Origin: VAZQ01 sp963725065
GTDB taxonomy: Bacteria > Pseudomonadota > Alphaproteobacteria > Rhizobiales > Xanthobacteraceae
Reading direction: 5' to 3'
NCBI GenBank assembly: GCA_963725065.1
Contig: CAVRXD010000043.1
Coordinates: forward strand, 52,736-116,735
Length of the DNA stretch: 64,000 bases
The notes beneath the pieces are model-generated. The model worked only from the letters and a program-made list of their open reading frames with translations, was not told where the DNA came from and did not search any database. This document shows, piece by piece, positions 24,562 through 34,098 of this stretch (positions are counted from its first letter, which is position 1; each line of letters begins with the position of its first letter). A program made the translations under genes and the position numbers.

Positions 24562-25289
24562 TGGCGGCGCTGCTCGAAGTCGACGGGCTGACCAAGGCGT
24601 TCGGCGGCCTCGTCGCCGTGAAGGACATGTCGCTTTCGGTTTCGCCCGGCGAAGTTCTGGGCCTGATCGGCCCGAACGGATCGGGCAAGACCACGCTGCT
24701 CAACCTGATCGCGGGCACCATCCGTTCCGACGCCGGGACGATTCGCATCGGCGGCGAGGACGTCACCCGCCTTCCGAATCATCTGCGCGTGCGCAAGCGC
24801 ATCAACCGCACCTTTCAGCTCGTGCGCATGCCGCCCAACCTGCCGGCGATTGTCGGCGTCATGGCGGGCGTGATGTACGGGGCCGAGCCGAAGCGGTACA
24901 AGGACGCGGAGTACGAGGCCGCCGGCATCCTCGGCGAACTCAATCTGCTGCTCAAGGCCGGCTACCGGCTCGATCAGCTTACCTATATCGAGCAGAAGCG
25001 GGTCGAGCTGGCGCGTGCGCTTGCCACCAGGCCACGTGTGCTTCTGCTGGACGAATGGCTCTCGGGGCTGAGCCCGGGTGAACTCGACGGCGGCATGTCC
25101 GTGGTCTGGAGCCTGGCGGCTCAGGGCATCGCCGTGATCCTGGTCGAACACGTGATGACGGCGGTGCGGGCGCTATGTTCGCGCGTGGTGGTCATGAATG
25201 CAGGCGTCAAGATTGCGGAGGGGCCACCGGGTGAGGTGTTGCGCGATGCCGAGGTGATCCGCGCCTATCTCGGTGACGACGATGCCTGA
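24561..25289 (+). CDS. Branched-chain-type ABC transporter ATPase (LivG-like)
   Basis: A 242-residue ATPase. Walker A GPNGSGKTT is intact. The signature is the relaxed LTYIEQKRVELARAL typical of LivG proteins, and Walker B reads VLLLDEWLSGLSPGE with Trp in place of the usual Pro. RINRTFQLVRMPPNLPAIVGVMAG is the Q-loop region. It starts inside the stop of the LivM-like gene (TGATG) and pairs with the LivF-like ATPase. Confidence 0.9.
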   Translation: MAALLEVDGLTKAFGGLVAVKDMSLSVSPGEVLGLIGPNGSGKTTLLNLIAGTIRSDAGTIRIGGEDVTRLPNHLRVRKRINRTFQLVRMPPNLPAIVGVMAGVMYGAEPKRYKDAEYEAAGILGELNLLLKAGYRLDQLTYIEQKRVELARALATRPRVLLLDEWLSGLSPGELDGGMSVVWSLAAQGIAVILVEHVMTAVRALCSRVVVMNAGVKIAEGPPGEVLRDAEVIRAYLGDDDA

Positions 25290-25328
25290 GCTCCGCCATG
25301 TCTAAACTCGAAATGCGTGACATGCGCC

Positions 25329-26030
25329 ATGCTTGAAGTCTTCGGGCTGAGCCACGCCTACGGCCGTCACCAGGCGCTCGACGAAGTCAGCATTCGCCTG
25401 CGCGCCGGAGAAGCGGTCGCCATCCTCGGCGCCAATGGCGCCGGCAAGACGACGCTCATCAATGCGATCGCCGGGCTCTTGCGTCCCGCGAGCGGCTCGA
25501 TCCGCTTCGAAGGCCATGAACTGGTGGGCCTCTCGCCTCATCGCATTGTCGAGATGGGAATTGCCACGGTGCCTGAGAACCGGCGGTTGTTCGAGCCGAT
25601 GTCGGTGATGGAGAATCTCAACTTGGGCGCGTATGTCGACCGCGCGCGCGGAGGCGCCGCCGCGACGCTGGAACGCATATTCGAACTTTTTCCCCGCCTC
25701 GCCGAACGGCGCCGCCAGGCCGTGCGTACCATGAGCGGCGGCGAGCGGCAGATGGTGGCAATTGGCCGAGCGCTGATGACACAGCCCAAACTGCTTCTGC
25801 TCGATGAGCCATCGCTCGGGCTCTCTCCGCTTCTCTCGGGCGAACTGTTTGCCGTGCTCGCGCGCATTTCCCACGACGTGAGTGTGCTGATGGTCGAGCA
25901 GAATGCCCGCCGGGCGCTGGCGACGGCTAACCGCGCGTACCTGCTCGCGCTTGGCCGTGTCGTCGGCGAAGGCGAAGCGAAGATGCTGGCGCGCGATAGC
26001 GCGGTGGCGCGCTCCTACCTGGGATTGTGA
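25329..26030 (+). CDS. Branched-chain-type ABC transporter ATPase (LivF-like)
   Basis: A 233-residue ATPase. Walker A GANGAGKTT, signature MSGGERQM, Walker B LLLLDEPSLGLSP and the LivF hallmark TVPENRRLFEPMSVMENL are all present. The ATG at 25329 begins MLEVFGLSHAYG; a GTG four codons upstream is the alternative, and neither has a strong ribosome site. It completes the Liv-type importer. Confidence 0.9.
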   Translation: MLEVFGLSHAYGRHQALDEVSIRLRAGEAVAILGANGAGKTTLINAIAGLLRPASGSIRFEGHELVGLSPHRIVEMGIATVPENRRLFEPMSVMENLNLGAYVDRARGGAAATLERIFELFPRLAERRRQAVRTMSGGERQMVAIGRALMTQPKLLLLDEPSLGLSPLLSGELFAVLARISHDVSVLMVEQNARRALATANRAYLLALGRVVGEGEAKMLARDSAVARSYLGL

Positions 26031-26153
26031 CGTCCTCGCAACTGCGAGTCTCTGCTCTGCCGTTCCTACGCCCGCGCGCCAGCGCGACTGGTAAAAGACG
26101 GCAGGCGACGTACAATCACCGACAAGCAAGAAAACAATCGGCGAGGCGACGCG

Positions 26154-27341
26154 ATGAAAGTCTTCATGTTTCACCTCATGCCCTACGCCCATCTGGACAT
26201 GGGCTACGCCGACAAATATCGCGCTGCCTGGGTGGTGCTGCCGAATACCTACTTCGATCCGAAAAAGGGACACGAGCTCTACAACCGGTATCTCGACGAA
26301 CTCGAGCTGGCCGCCGAGCTCGGCTTCGACGGCATCTCCGTCAACGAACACCATCAAAACGCCTATGGACTGATGCCGTCGCCGGTGGTCATGGCCTCCG
26401 CGCTCGCGCGCCGGACCAAACACGCCAAGATCGCCATCCTCGGTAACGCCTTCTGCCTGCGAGAGCATCCGCTCACGCTGGCGGAAGAGCACGCCATGCT
26501 CGACTGCATCACCGGCGGGCGGTTGATCAGCGGCATGGTGCGCGGCATCGGCGCCGAATACTACTCGATGGGCGTCAACCCGGCCTTTTCCCATGCGCGT
26601 TTCCAGGAGGCGCATGATCTCGTCGTGCAAAGCTGGACCCGCCCCGGTCCGTTCGCTTTCGAGGGCAGGTTCTATCACTTCGAGTACGTGAACGTTTGGC
26701 CGCGGCCTTATCAGCAGCCGCATCCGCCGATCTGGGCGCCCTCTACCGGCTCCACCGAGACCATCGAATGGGCCGCGCATCCCTCGCGCAAATACGTCTA
26801 CTTGCAGACCTACAGCCCGGTTGAATCGGTTGCGCGCTTTCTCAACTATTACCGGGAGGCCGCGCAACGCGTGCACGGCTACACCGCGAGTTCGGATCGG
26901 ATTGGCTGGGCTGCACCGGTCTACATTTCCGACACCGACGCCAAGGCGCGTGAGGAAGCGGGTCGCCACGTCGAGGCGCTGTTCAACAAGTTCCTGCGGC
27001 TGCCGTTCCAGATGCTGTTTCCTCCCGGCTATCTCAGCGCCAAATCGTTGAAGAACATGCTGACGCATAAGCGATCCGTTGCCGGCCAAGAGCACACCGT
27101 GGATACCCTGATCGAGCAGGGCATCATCCTGTGCGGCAGCCCCGACACCGTGCGCAAACGGCTGATGGACAGTCATCGGCTGCTCGGCTTTCAGAACTTC
27201 CTCGCGTTGCTGCAGTTCGCCACCCTGCCGCGCGATCTGACCGAGAAAAACATCCGGTTGTTTGCCAGCGAGGTGATGCCTGCCCTGCAGTCGCTCACCG
27301 ACAAGGAATATGCGGGCATGCGGACGCAGGCGGCGGAATAG
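26154..27341 (+). CDS. LLM class flavin-dependent oxidoreductase (bacterial-luciferase-like), copy 1
   Basis: A 395-residue monooxygenase of the luciferase-like superfamily, which uses reduced FMN and O2 to open or hydroxylate small substrates. MFHLMPYAHLDMGY opens the protein; GFDGISVNEHHQNAYGLMPS is the conserved first-barrel motif, and WPRPYQQPHPPIWAPSTGS is shared with the second LLM protein at 32896. A partner flavin reductase is not seen in the window. It lies between the importer and a CoA-transferase and probably carries out an early oxygenation of the imported compound. Confidence 0.86.
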   Translation: MKVFMFHLMPYAHLDMGYADKYRAAWVVLPNTYFDPKKGHELYNRYLDELELAAELGFDGISVNEHHQNAYGLMPSPVVMASALARRTKHAKIAILGNAFCLREHPLTLAEEHAMLDCITGGRLISGMVRGIGAEYYSMGVNPAFSHARFQEAHDLVVQSWTRPGPFAFEGRFYHFEYVNVWPRPYQQPHPPIWAPSTGSTETIEWAAHPSRKYVYLQTYSPVESVARFLNYYREAAQRVHGYTASSDRIGWAAPVYISDTDAKAREEAGRHVEALFNKFLRLPFQMLFPPGYLSAKSLKNMLTHKRSVAGQEHTVDTLIEQGIILCGSPDTVRKRLMDSHRLLGFQNFLALLQFATLPRDLTEKNIRLFASEVMPALQSLTDKEYAGMRTQAAE

Positions 27342-27367
27342 CGACAACAGGGGCGGAGTTGCTTGCA

Positions 27368-28576
27368 GTGACGGATGTTTTGAAAGGCGTGCGTGTCGTC
27401 GAGCTTAGTACGGTGATTACGGCGCCACTCACGGGCCTGATGCTGGCCGATCTCGGCGCCGAGGTGATCAAGGTCGAACCCCCGCAAGGCGATCCTTTCC
27501 GGAGCTTCCGGGGCGGGCAATACAGCCCGAACTTCGTCGCATACAATCGCGGAAAGCGCAGCATCCAGCTCGACCTGCGTACCGAAGCGGGCCGAGGCGT
27601 CATGCTGAAGCTGCTCGCGGGCGCCGACATTCTGCTCGAAAATTATCGGCCCGGTATCATGGAGAGGTTCGGCCTGACGGCCGATGTCCTCACCGCCGCC
27701 AATCCAAGACTCATCCATTGCTCGATCACGGGCTTCGGCGCCTCGGGGCCCTATAGCGCACGGCCGGCCTACGACAATGTTGCGGTCGCGCTGAGCGGCA
27801 TCCTGAACCTCCAACTCGATCCCGAACATCCGCAGTCGAGCGGACCGACGATCGCGGACAATGCCACCGGAATGTTCGCCTGCTACGGGATCCTCGGCGC
27901 GCTGTACGAGCGCGAGCGCACGGGTCGCGGCCACCGCGTCGATGTCAACATGCTGGAGGCCGGAATCGCGTTCATCCCCGATCCGTTCGCGAATTACACC
28001 CGCGCCGGCATCAAGAGCGATCGACTCACGAGGGTGGCTGCATCACAATCCTTCGCTTTTCGTTGCGGCGACGGAAAGTTGCTCGCCGTCCATCTCTCGT
28101 CGCAGCCCAAGTTCTTCGAGGCAATTGCGGCGGCGTTCCAGCGGCCCGATCTCGTGCTGGACGAACGGTTCGCGACGCGTGACTTGAGAATCAAGAACTA
28201 CGGCGAGCTCAACCGTGAGCTTGCCGAAATCGTGCAAACAAAACCGCGCATCCACTGGATGAACGTCCTCGAAGCGAATGACGTGCCGTTCGCGCCCGTG
28301 CAGGGCCTCCAGGACGTGCTCGACGACCCGCAGGTGCGCCACCTGAACTCCTTCTACAAGCAGCACCATCCGACCGAGGGCGAGATCACGGCCATTCATC
28401 GCCCGGTTCTGATCGACGGTGAACGCAACGAGCGGGCCTTGCCGGCGCCCACGCTCGGGGAGCACACCGAGGCTATTCTCGCGGAGCTCGGCTACGACGA
28501 GAGCGAAATCGCCCGGTTGCGTGGCGGGCGTGACTTGGAACGCGACACGGAAGATGCATCAAAAGGGAAATCATGA
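27368..28576 (+). CDS. CaiB/BaiF family CoA-transferase
   Basis: A family III acyl-CoA transferase of about 402 residues. It begins TDVLKGVRVVELSTVITAPL, and ADLGAEVIKVEPPQGDPFR is the standard CoA-binding segment. NRGKRSIQLDLRTEAG and GFGASGPYSARPAYDNVA are family motifs. GTG 27368 is preferred, with TTG 27359 possible; GGGGCGGA lies upstream. The stop overlaps the MetE-like start (ATGA). It would activate an acid intermediate to its CoA thioester, or exchange CoA between acids, before further breakdown. Confidence 0.87.
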   Translation: MTDVLKGVRVVELSTVITAPLTGLMLADLGAEVIKVEPPQGDPFRSFRGGQYSPNFVAYNRGKRSIQLDLRTEAGRGVMLKLLAGADILLENYRPGIMERFGLTADVLTAANPRLIHCSITGFGASGPYSARPAYDNVAVALSGILNLQLDPEHPQSSGPTIADNATGMFACYGILGALYERERTGRGHRVDVNMLEAGIAFIPDPFANYTRAGIKSDRLTRVAASQSFAFRCGDGKLLAVHLSSQPKFFEAIAAAFQRPDLVLDERFATRDLRIKNYGELNRELAEIVQTKPRIHWMNVLEANDVPFAPVQGLQDVLDDPQVRHLNSFYKQHHPTEGEITAIHRPVLIDGERNERALPAPTLGEHTEAILAELGYDESEIARLRGGRDLERDTEDASKGKS

Positions 28577-29739
28577 AACGAAGCACTGACAGAATCCTCA
28601 CCACCCACGTCGGAAGCCTGATTCGTCCCCAGGCGCTGCAGGACATCCTGCGTGCCAAGCAGGCCGGTCAGCCCTACGATCAGGCCGCCTACGAGAAGTG
28701 CCTGAAGCAGTCCATCGACGACGTGGTCAGTCGCCAGGCAGACATCGGCGTCGACGTCGTCAGCGACGGCGAATTCGGCAAGGCGATCAGCTGGAACCAG
28801 TATGTCGTCGAGCGCCTGAGCGGCTTTGAGCTGCGCGCAATCCCGGCCGGCTACCGCCCGGGCGTGCCCGGCGCCGACCGGACCCGCTTCAAGGAGTTCT
28901 ACGCCGAGCTCGACGTGCGCGAGCCGATGGCCAATGCCAAGATGGTCGCCTGCGTCGGTCCGGTGAAATATATCGGGCAGGATATCCTGCGGCGCGATAT
29001 CGACAATTTCAAAGCTGCGCTTAAGGGCGCGAAGGTGGAAGAAGCCTTCATGCCGGTGGTCGCGCCGTCGAGCGTGCTGCCGGATCGCAAGGATGAATAC
29101 TACAAGGGCGAGGAGGAGTGGCTCGACGCGGTCACCGCGGCGATGCGCACGGAATACCAGACGATCGTCGATGCCGGCTTCGTCCTCCAGATCGACGATG
29201 CGCGTGCGGCCACCGCGTACGACCGCATGGTTCCTCCCGGTACGTTCGAGGAATATCGCCGCTGGCTCGCCAAATTCGTCGAATCGCTCAACCGCGCGCT
29301 CGAAGGAATCCCGGAGGATCGCGTGCGCTACCATGTGTGCTGGGGAAGCTGGCCGGGGCCGCATGTAAGCGACGTCGCGCTCAAGGACATCGTCGATCTC
29401 ATCCTCAAGGTGCGGGCCGGCGCCTATGTGATCGAGTTGGCGAATCCCCGTCACGAGCATGAATGGCAGGTGTGGAAGAACGTCAAACTGCCGGACGGCA
29501 AGGTGCTCATCCCCGGTGTCATCAGCCACGCGACCAACGTGGTTGAGCATCCGGAACTGATCGCCGAGCGCATTACGCGGTTCGCCAACCTGCTCGGGCG
29601 TGAGAACGTGCTCGCAGGCACCGACTGCGGCTTCGCCCAAGGCACCTTCTATCGTCGTGTACACCCCACGGTGATGTGGGCGAAGTTCGAAGCGCTGGTG
29701 GAAGGCGCACGGCTGGCGAGCAAGCAGTTGTGGAATTGA
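28573..29739 (+). CDS. Cobalamin-independent methionine synthase C-terminal-like protein
   Basis: A 388-residue single-domain MetE-like barrel, half the size of true MetE. It opens RILTTHVGSLIRP. DIGVDVVSDGEFGK and the zinc-ligand region YHVCWGSWPGPH plus the late Cys in LAGTDCGFAQG are visible. Stand-alone proteins of this kind are common in catabolic clusters and include epoxyalkane:coenzyme M transferase; most have no known reaction. Coupling to the CaiB gene suggests a carbon-chain or thiol-transfer step in the same pathway rather than methionine synthesis. Confidence 0.82.
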   Translation: MKRSTDRILTTHVGSLIRPQALQDILRAKQAGQPYDQAAYEKCLKQSIDDVVSRQADIGVDVVSDGEFGKAISWNQYVVERLSGFELRAIPAGYRPGVPGADRTRFKEFYAELDVREPMANAKMVACVGPVKYIGQDILRRDIDNFKAALKGAKVEEAFMPVVAPSSVLPDRKDEYYKGEEEWLDAVTAAMRTEYQTIVDAGFVLQIDDARAATAYDRMVPPGTFEEYRRWLAKFVESLNRALEGIPEDRVRYHVCWGSWPGPHVSDVALKDIVDLILKVRAGAYVIELANPRHEHEWQVWKNVKLPDGKVLIPGVISHATNVVEHPELIAERITRFANLLGRENVLAGTDCGFAQGTFYRRVHPTVMWAKFEALVEGARLASKQLWN

Positions 29740-29778
29740 GAGAGATTGTCATGCGGCGTCATGCGCCGACTTGATCAC

Positions 29779-29802
29779 GCAAGTCGGATTTATCCGACTT
29801 GC
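29779..29802. repeat. Perfect hairpin after the MetE-like gene
   Basis: GCAAGTCGGA-TTTA-TCCGACTTGC has 10-bp perfect arms with a TTTA loop. There is no T-run, so it is more likely an mRNA-stabilising or REP-like element than an intrinsic terminator. The adjacent stretch to 29880 contains further repeat-like sequence (GGTCAAGCCCGGCAATGAC). Confidence 0.55.
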
Positions 29803-29896
29803 GCACAAGCGCGGCATCCATCTTCTTGCGAAGAAGCAATGGGTTGCCGGTCAAGCCCGGCAATGACGACGACCTCGTCATCAGGAGAACCGCACC

Positions 29897-30904
29897 ATGC
29901 GCCATATCGATGCCTTCTGTCATTTTTTCCCGCAAGGGCTGTTCGAGAAAATGTCGCAAACGGCGGGCGGCACGCAGGACATCGGCAAGCGGATGCAGGG
30001 CGTTCGCACCATCCACGACCTCGATGCGCGCCTTAAGATGATGGATGAGTTCGACGATTATTCCGAGGTTCTCTCATTGGGGCTGCCTCCGCTCGAGGCC
30101 CTGGCGGGGCCGGACCTCACGCCGGATCTGGCGCGCGTCGCCAATGACGGCCTCGCCGAGTTGTGCGCGAAATATCCCGCTCGTTTCGCGGGCTATGTCG
30201 GTGCGCTGCCCATGAACGCGCCCGACGCCGCGGCGAAGGAAGCCGAGCGCATTCTCCTCCGCGGCAACGCGAACGGACTTCAGCTTCACACCAACGTCAA
30301 CGGCGCCTGCCTCGACGAGCCGCGGTTCTTCCCGATCTTCGAGATCGCGGCCAAGTCGGGAAAGCCGGTGTTGCTGCATCCCGCGCGCTCGCCCAATGTC
30401 CCCGACTTTCCCGCCGAGAAGAAATCGAAATACGAGATCTGGGCGATACTGGGCTGGCCCTATGAGACCAGTTGCACCATGGCCAGGCTGATCTTCTCGG
30501 GCGTGACCACGCGGCTCCCCGACCTGAAGATTCTCATCCATCACCTCGGTGCGATGATCCCGTTCTTCGACGCGCGTCTCGACACCGGCTGGGCGACGCT
30601 CGGCAGCCGCACCTCGGACGAGGATTACAGCGGCGTGCTTCCAATGCTGGGCAAGCCGCTGATGGACTGCTTCAGGGACTTCTACGCCGATACGGCGCTG
30701 TGCGGCGGCCGCATCGGAACGGTGTGCGGGCTCGAGTTCTATGGCGCCGATCACGTGCTGTTTGCCTCCGACGCGCCATTCGGCGCGGAAGGCGGGGCGA
30801 GCTACATCCGCGAGACCATGAAGGTCATCGCGTCGCTCGATATCGCAAAGGCCGACAAGGAGAAGATCTGCTACCGGAACGCGCAAGGCCTGTTCAAGCT
30901 CTGA
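29897..30904 (+). CDS. Amidohydrolase-2 family protein (ACMSD-like decarboxylase/hydrolase)
   Basis: A 335-residue metal-dependent hydrolase of the 2-amino-3-carboxymuconate semialdehyde decarboxylase family. It begins MRHIDAFCHFFPQ; other landmarks are KPVLLHPARSPNV, LIHHLGAMIPFFDAR and the late DHVLFASDAPFG with the metal-binding Asp. CAGGAGAA precedes the ATG. Members decarboxylate or hydrolyse aromatic-ring cleavage products or aromatic acids, which fits the dioxygenase downstream at 35280. The exact substrate is unknown. Confidence 0.84.
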   Translation: MRHIDAFCHFFPQGLFEKMSQTAGGTQDIGKRMQGVRTIHDLDARLKMMDEFDDYSEVLSLGLPPLEALAGPDLTPDLARVANDGLAELCAKYPARFAGYVGALPMNAPDAAAKEAERILLRGNANGLQLHTNVNGACLDEPRFFPIFEIAAKSGKPVLLHPARSPNVPDFPAEKKSKYEIWAILGWPYETSCTMARLIFSGVTTRLPDLKILIHHLGAMIPFFDARLDTGWATLGSRTSDEDYSGVLPMLGKPLMDCFRDFYADTALCGGRIGTVCGLEFYGADHVLFASDAPFGAEGGASYIRETMKVIASLDIAKADKEKICYRNAQGLFKL

Positions 30905-30993
30905 CCACAGGAGCCATGCAGGCGCGCGGCTTTACCGGTCTTCGCGGGATCGGCTAAGGTGACGACCAAAGAAAATAAAATGGGAGAACGCCA

Positions 30994-32037
30994 ATGTCGC
31001 CGAGCTTGCGATCCGTGCTGCGCGCCGCATTGGCGGGCGCGATTGCGGCGGCGACGGCGAGCCCGGCGCCAGCAGCCGACAAGGTTGCGGTCGGAACCGG
31101 CGGATCGGCCAGCGACGCGCCGTTCTACATCGCCTACGACAAGGGTTTCTTCAAAGACGAGGGCCTGGATGTCGACCTGATCGTGCTCGATTCCGGCGCG
31201 AAGGTCATCGCGCCGCTCGGCACGGGCGAGCTCGACGTCGGCAGCGGCGCACTATCGGTCGGGTTTTGGAACGCGCTCATCCGCGGCGTCAAATTTCGCA
31301 TCGTTGCCGACCGCGGGCACACCGAGCCCGGCTATCTCTACCAGACCGTGTTCATGCGCAAGGATCTGATCGACAGCGGCCAGTTCAAGAGCCTCAAGGA
31401 CCTCAAGGGAATGCGCATGGGTTTTGCGGCTCAAGGCGTAACCGCGCTCTCCCTGCTCAACGAAGCGACGAAATTCGCGGGGATCAGGTTCGAGGACGTA
31501 ACCCCGGTCTATCTATCGTTTCCTCAGCAAATCGCTGCGCTGCAGAACAAGGCGCTCGACGGCACCATGTTGATCGAGCCGCAGGCAACGGTGGCGGTGA
31601 ACGCCGGCTACGGCGCGCGCTTCATGGATACCAACGAGTTCTATCCTCACCAGCAGATTTCAGTGATCTTTTACAGCGAAAAGTTCGCGCTCCAGCGCAA
31701 GGACGTCGCGGGACAATTCATGCGCGCCTGGTTGCGGGGCGCGCGCTTCTACAACGATGCGATCAAGGGCGGAAAGATCGCCGGGGCCGGCGCCGACGAG
31801 GTCGTCGCGACCATGGCAAAGAGCTTCAACATGAACCCCGGGCTGGTGCGCGAGATGTATTCCCAAGCCGTGGACGTCAATGGCGCGGTGAACGCCGCCA
31901 GCATCCAGAAGGACCTCGACTTCTTTCTCAAGCAGGGGTGGGTGAGCGGAGGGATCAAGGCAAGCGATGTGATCGACATGTCGTTCGCGCAGGAGGCGAG
32001 CGCCGCGCTCGGTCCCTATGGCCGGAAGTCGCAGTGA
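30994..32037 (+). CDS. ABC transporter substrate-binding protein, NitT/TauT (SsuA-like)
   Basis: A 347-residue periplasmic protein with a signal peptide ending SPAPAAD. The mature domain starts KVAVGTGGSASDAPFYIAYD; GFFKDEGLDVDLIVLDSGAK and GTGELDVGSGALSVGFWNAL are the standard NMT1-like fold motifs. GGGAGAACG precedes the ATG. No permease or ATPase of this type lies next to it. It may be an orphan, or it may use the transporter at 12581-14131. Confidence 0.85.
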   Translation: MSPSLRSVLRAALAGAIAAATASPAPAADKVAVGTGGSASDAPFYIAYDKGFFKDEGLDVDLIVLDSGAKVIAPLGTGELDVGSGALSVGFWNALIRGVKFRIVADRGHTEPGYLYQTVFMRKDLIDSGQFKSLKDLKGMRMGFAAQGVTALSLLNEATKFAGIRFEDVTPVYLSFPQQIAALQNKALDGTMLIEPQATVAVNAGYGARFMDTNEFYPHQQISVIFYSEKFALQRKDVAGQFMRAWLRGARFYNDAIKGGKIAGAGADEVVATMAKSFNMNPGLVREMYSQAVDVNGAVNAASIQKDLDFFLKQGWVSGGIKASDVIDMSFAQEASAALGPYGRKSQ

Positions 32038-32104
32038 CACGTTTGCTCATTCCGCTGCTTCAGAATATCGAACGTTCCGACAAACTCGGTGGGGCTCTGT
32101 TGAC

Positions 32105-32899
32105 ATGATTTCAATTGCGGGGATCGAGCTTGACGTGCTCGAACGCGGGCAAGGCGCGCCCATTCTCTATCTGCACGGCGGCGCCGGCATCGGACGCGAT
32201 GCCCCATTCATCGATTTGCTTGCGAGGGAGCGGCGCGTGATCGCGCCGTCGCATCCCGGTTTTGGCAAATCGGCGCTGCCGGACTGGCTCGACAGCGTGG
32301 ACGACATTGCCCACGTCTACCTTGAACTGATGGATCGCGTCGGTTTGACCCGCGCCGATCTCGTCGGCCTCTCGATCGGCGGATGGATCGCGGCCGAGAT
32401 CGCGACCAAGGTGCCGGAGCGGATCGGTCGGCTGGTGCTCATCGGCCCGGTCGGCGTGAAGACCGGCACGTCCGACAAGCTCGATGTTCCCGATGTCTTC
32501 GCCATGCCACGCGAGAAGCTCGACCAGCTCCGCTTCCACGATCCCGGCCGGCATGCGCCCGAACTGGCGACGCTGCCCGACGAAGAACTCCATATCGTTG
32601 CCCGCAACAGCGAGACCTTGGCGCTGCTGACCTGGGAGCCGTACATGCACAATCCCAAACTCAAGCATCGCCTTCACCGGGTGAGCGTGCCGACGCTGTT
32701 TGTGCGCGGTGCGAGCGACGGCATCGTTTCGGCCGACTATCTCGCGCGTTACGCCGCGCTCATCCCGCAGGCGCGGATCGAGACCCTCGCGCAGGCCGGA
32801 CATCTTCCGCAGGTCGAGCAGCCCGCCGCGACCGCAGCGGCGGTCCTGCAGTTCCTGCAGGGCAAACAAGCGGCCGAGACATCCGGAGCACGCCGATGA
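32105..32899 (+). CDS. Alpha/beta hydrolase, copy 1
   Basis: A 264-residue hydrolase. The oxyanion motif is LYLHGGAGIG, the nucleophile elbow is VGLSIGGWIA, the acid is the Asp of RGASDGIVSA and the His is in QAGHLPQVEQP. The fold is like C-C bond or ester hydrolases of meta-cleavage pathways (MhpC type). The stop overlaps the second LLM gene (ATGA), so the two steps are coupled. It probably hydrolyses a ring-cleavage product or an ester made by the neighbouring monooxygenase. Confidence 0.86.
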   Translation: MISIAGIELDVLERGQGAPILYLHGGAGIGRDAPFIDLLARERRVIAPSHPGFGKSALPDWLDSVDDIAHVYLELMDRVGLTRADLVGLSIGGWIAAEIATKVPERIGRLVLIGPVGVKTGTSDKLDVPDVFAMPREKLDQLRFHDPGRHAPELATLPDEELHIVARNSETLALLTWEPYMHNPKLKHRLHRVSVPTLFVRGASDGIVSADYLARYAALIPQARIETLAQAGHLPQVEQPAATAAAVLQFLQGKQAAETSGARR

Positions 32900-34098
32900 A
32901 AGCATGGCACTTCAGCGAGAATGCCTATCCCTATCTGCCGCCGGCGGACGAATACGAGTCGATCCGGGTCTCGCTGCCGAACCGCAACTACGACCCGAAA
33001 AAGGGTGCCGCGCTCTACGATCGCTACATCGACGAGTGGCTGATCGCGGAGGACGAGGGCGTGGAGATCATGCTCAACGAGCACCACCAGACCGCGACCT
33101 GCGTCGACCCGGCAGCGCCCCTTGTGCTCGCCGCGCTGGCACGGCTGACCAAGAAGGCGCGGCTGCTGATCCTGGGAAACCCGGTCGCGAACCGCCGCCA
33201 GCCCGTGCGCGTCGCCGAGGAGATGGCGATGGTGGACGTGCTCTCGAGGGGCAGGCTCGAATGTGGCTTCGTGCGCGGCGTCCCATACGAAGTATTGCCG
33301 GCCAACAGCAATCCGGTGCGCATGAACGAGCGCCAATGGGAGGCCATGGACCTCATCGTCAAGGCCTGGACCAGCCACGACGGGCCGGTGAGCCACGAGG
33401 GGCGATTCTTCCATCACCGCAACATCAACATCTGGCCGCGCCCCTATCAGCAGCCGCATCCGCCGATCTGGGTGTCCAGCACAACGCCGGGCGGCGCCGG
33501 CCGCGTCGGTGCGCGCGGTTACGTGCAGGCGACGTTCCTGACCGGCTTCGGCGGCACGGCCGCGATCTACGATTCGTACCGCAAGGGTTGGCGCGAGGCC
33601 GGCCGCGGGACGGATGTTCCCGTCGATCGGCTGGCCTACGCGGCACTGGTCTATGTCGGCGAGAGCGACGCCGAGGCCCGCGCCGGCGCCGAGAAGCTGC
33701 TCTGGTACATGACGGCGAACAAGGTGCCGCTGCACTTTTGCTATCCGCCGGGCTACGTGCCGACCCCGGTGCACGCGCAAATTCTGCGCGGCGCGGCCAT
33801 CGATCAGCACGCGGCCAACAGGGCGAACGCCACCGTGGACAAGGCGGTCGAGTCCGGCATCATGTTTGCCGGCACGCCCGATCAGGTCTTTCACCAGATC
33901 AAGAAGATGCACGACCATGTCGGCGGCTTCGGCCATCTCCTGATCATGGGTCAGGCTGGATTTCTCGAGCACGACGAAACCGTGCGCGGGATCAAGATGT
34001 TCGCCCGTGAAGTCTACCCGCGGCTAAAGGATGCATTTCCAGACACCGCAATCTCGGGCGTACGGCAGAGTTCCGCGTTTACGCGCGTGGTTGCCTAG
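32896..34098 (+). CDS. LLM class flavin-dependent oxidoreductase, copy 2
   Basis: A 400-residue luciferase-like monooxygenase related to the protein at 26154. Shared landmarks are DEGVEIMLNEHHQTATCV and WPRPYQQPHPPIWVSSTTPG. It starts in an ATGA overlap with the hydrolase. Its TAG stop (34096-34098) lies inside the first CTAG of the twin-hairpin element, so the last codon plus stop read GCC-TAG. Two diverged LLM enzymes in one cluster suggest two oxygenation steps or two related substrates. Confidence 0.86.
   Translation: MKAWHFSENAYPYLPPADEYESIRVSLPNRNYDPKKGAALYDRYIDEWLIAEDEGVEIMLNEHHQTATCVDPAAPLVLAALARLTKKARLLILGNPVANRRQPVRVAEEMAMVDVLSRGRLECGFVRGVPYEVLPANSNPVRMNERQWEAMDLIVKAWTSHDGPVSHEGRFFHHRNINIWPRPYQQPHPPIWVSSTTPGGAGRVGARGYVQATFLTGFGGTAAIYDSYRKGWREAGRGTDVPVDRLAYAALVYVGESDAEARAGAEKLLWYMTANKVPLHFCYPPGYVPTPVHAQILRGAAIDQHAANRANATVDKAVESGIMFAGTPDQVFHQIKKMHDHVGGFGHLLIMGQAGFLEHDETVRGIKMFAREVYPRLKDAFPDTAISGVRQSSAFTRVVA

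Noticed and set aside
26034..26048. CTCGCA-AC-TGCGAG hairpin after LivF as a terminator
   Set aside because: Only a 6-bp stem with a 2-nt loop and no T-run; the next gene continues on the same strand.
25302..27347. A 681-codon minus-strand open frame opposite LivF and LLM genes
   Set aside because: Antisense shadow; the plus-strand Walker motifs and LLM signature are unambiguous.
28573..29739. MetE-like gene as the housekeeping methionine synthase
   Set aside because: It is half the length of MetE, lacks the N-terminal domain and is coupled to a CoA-transferase in a catabolic cluster.
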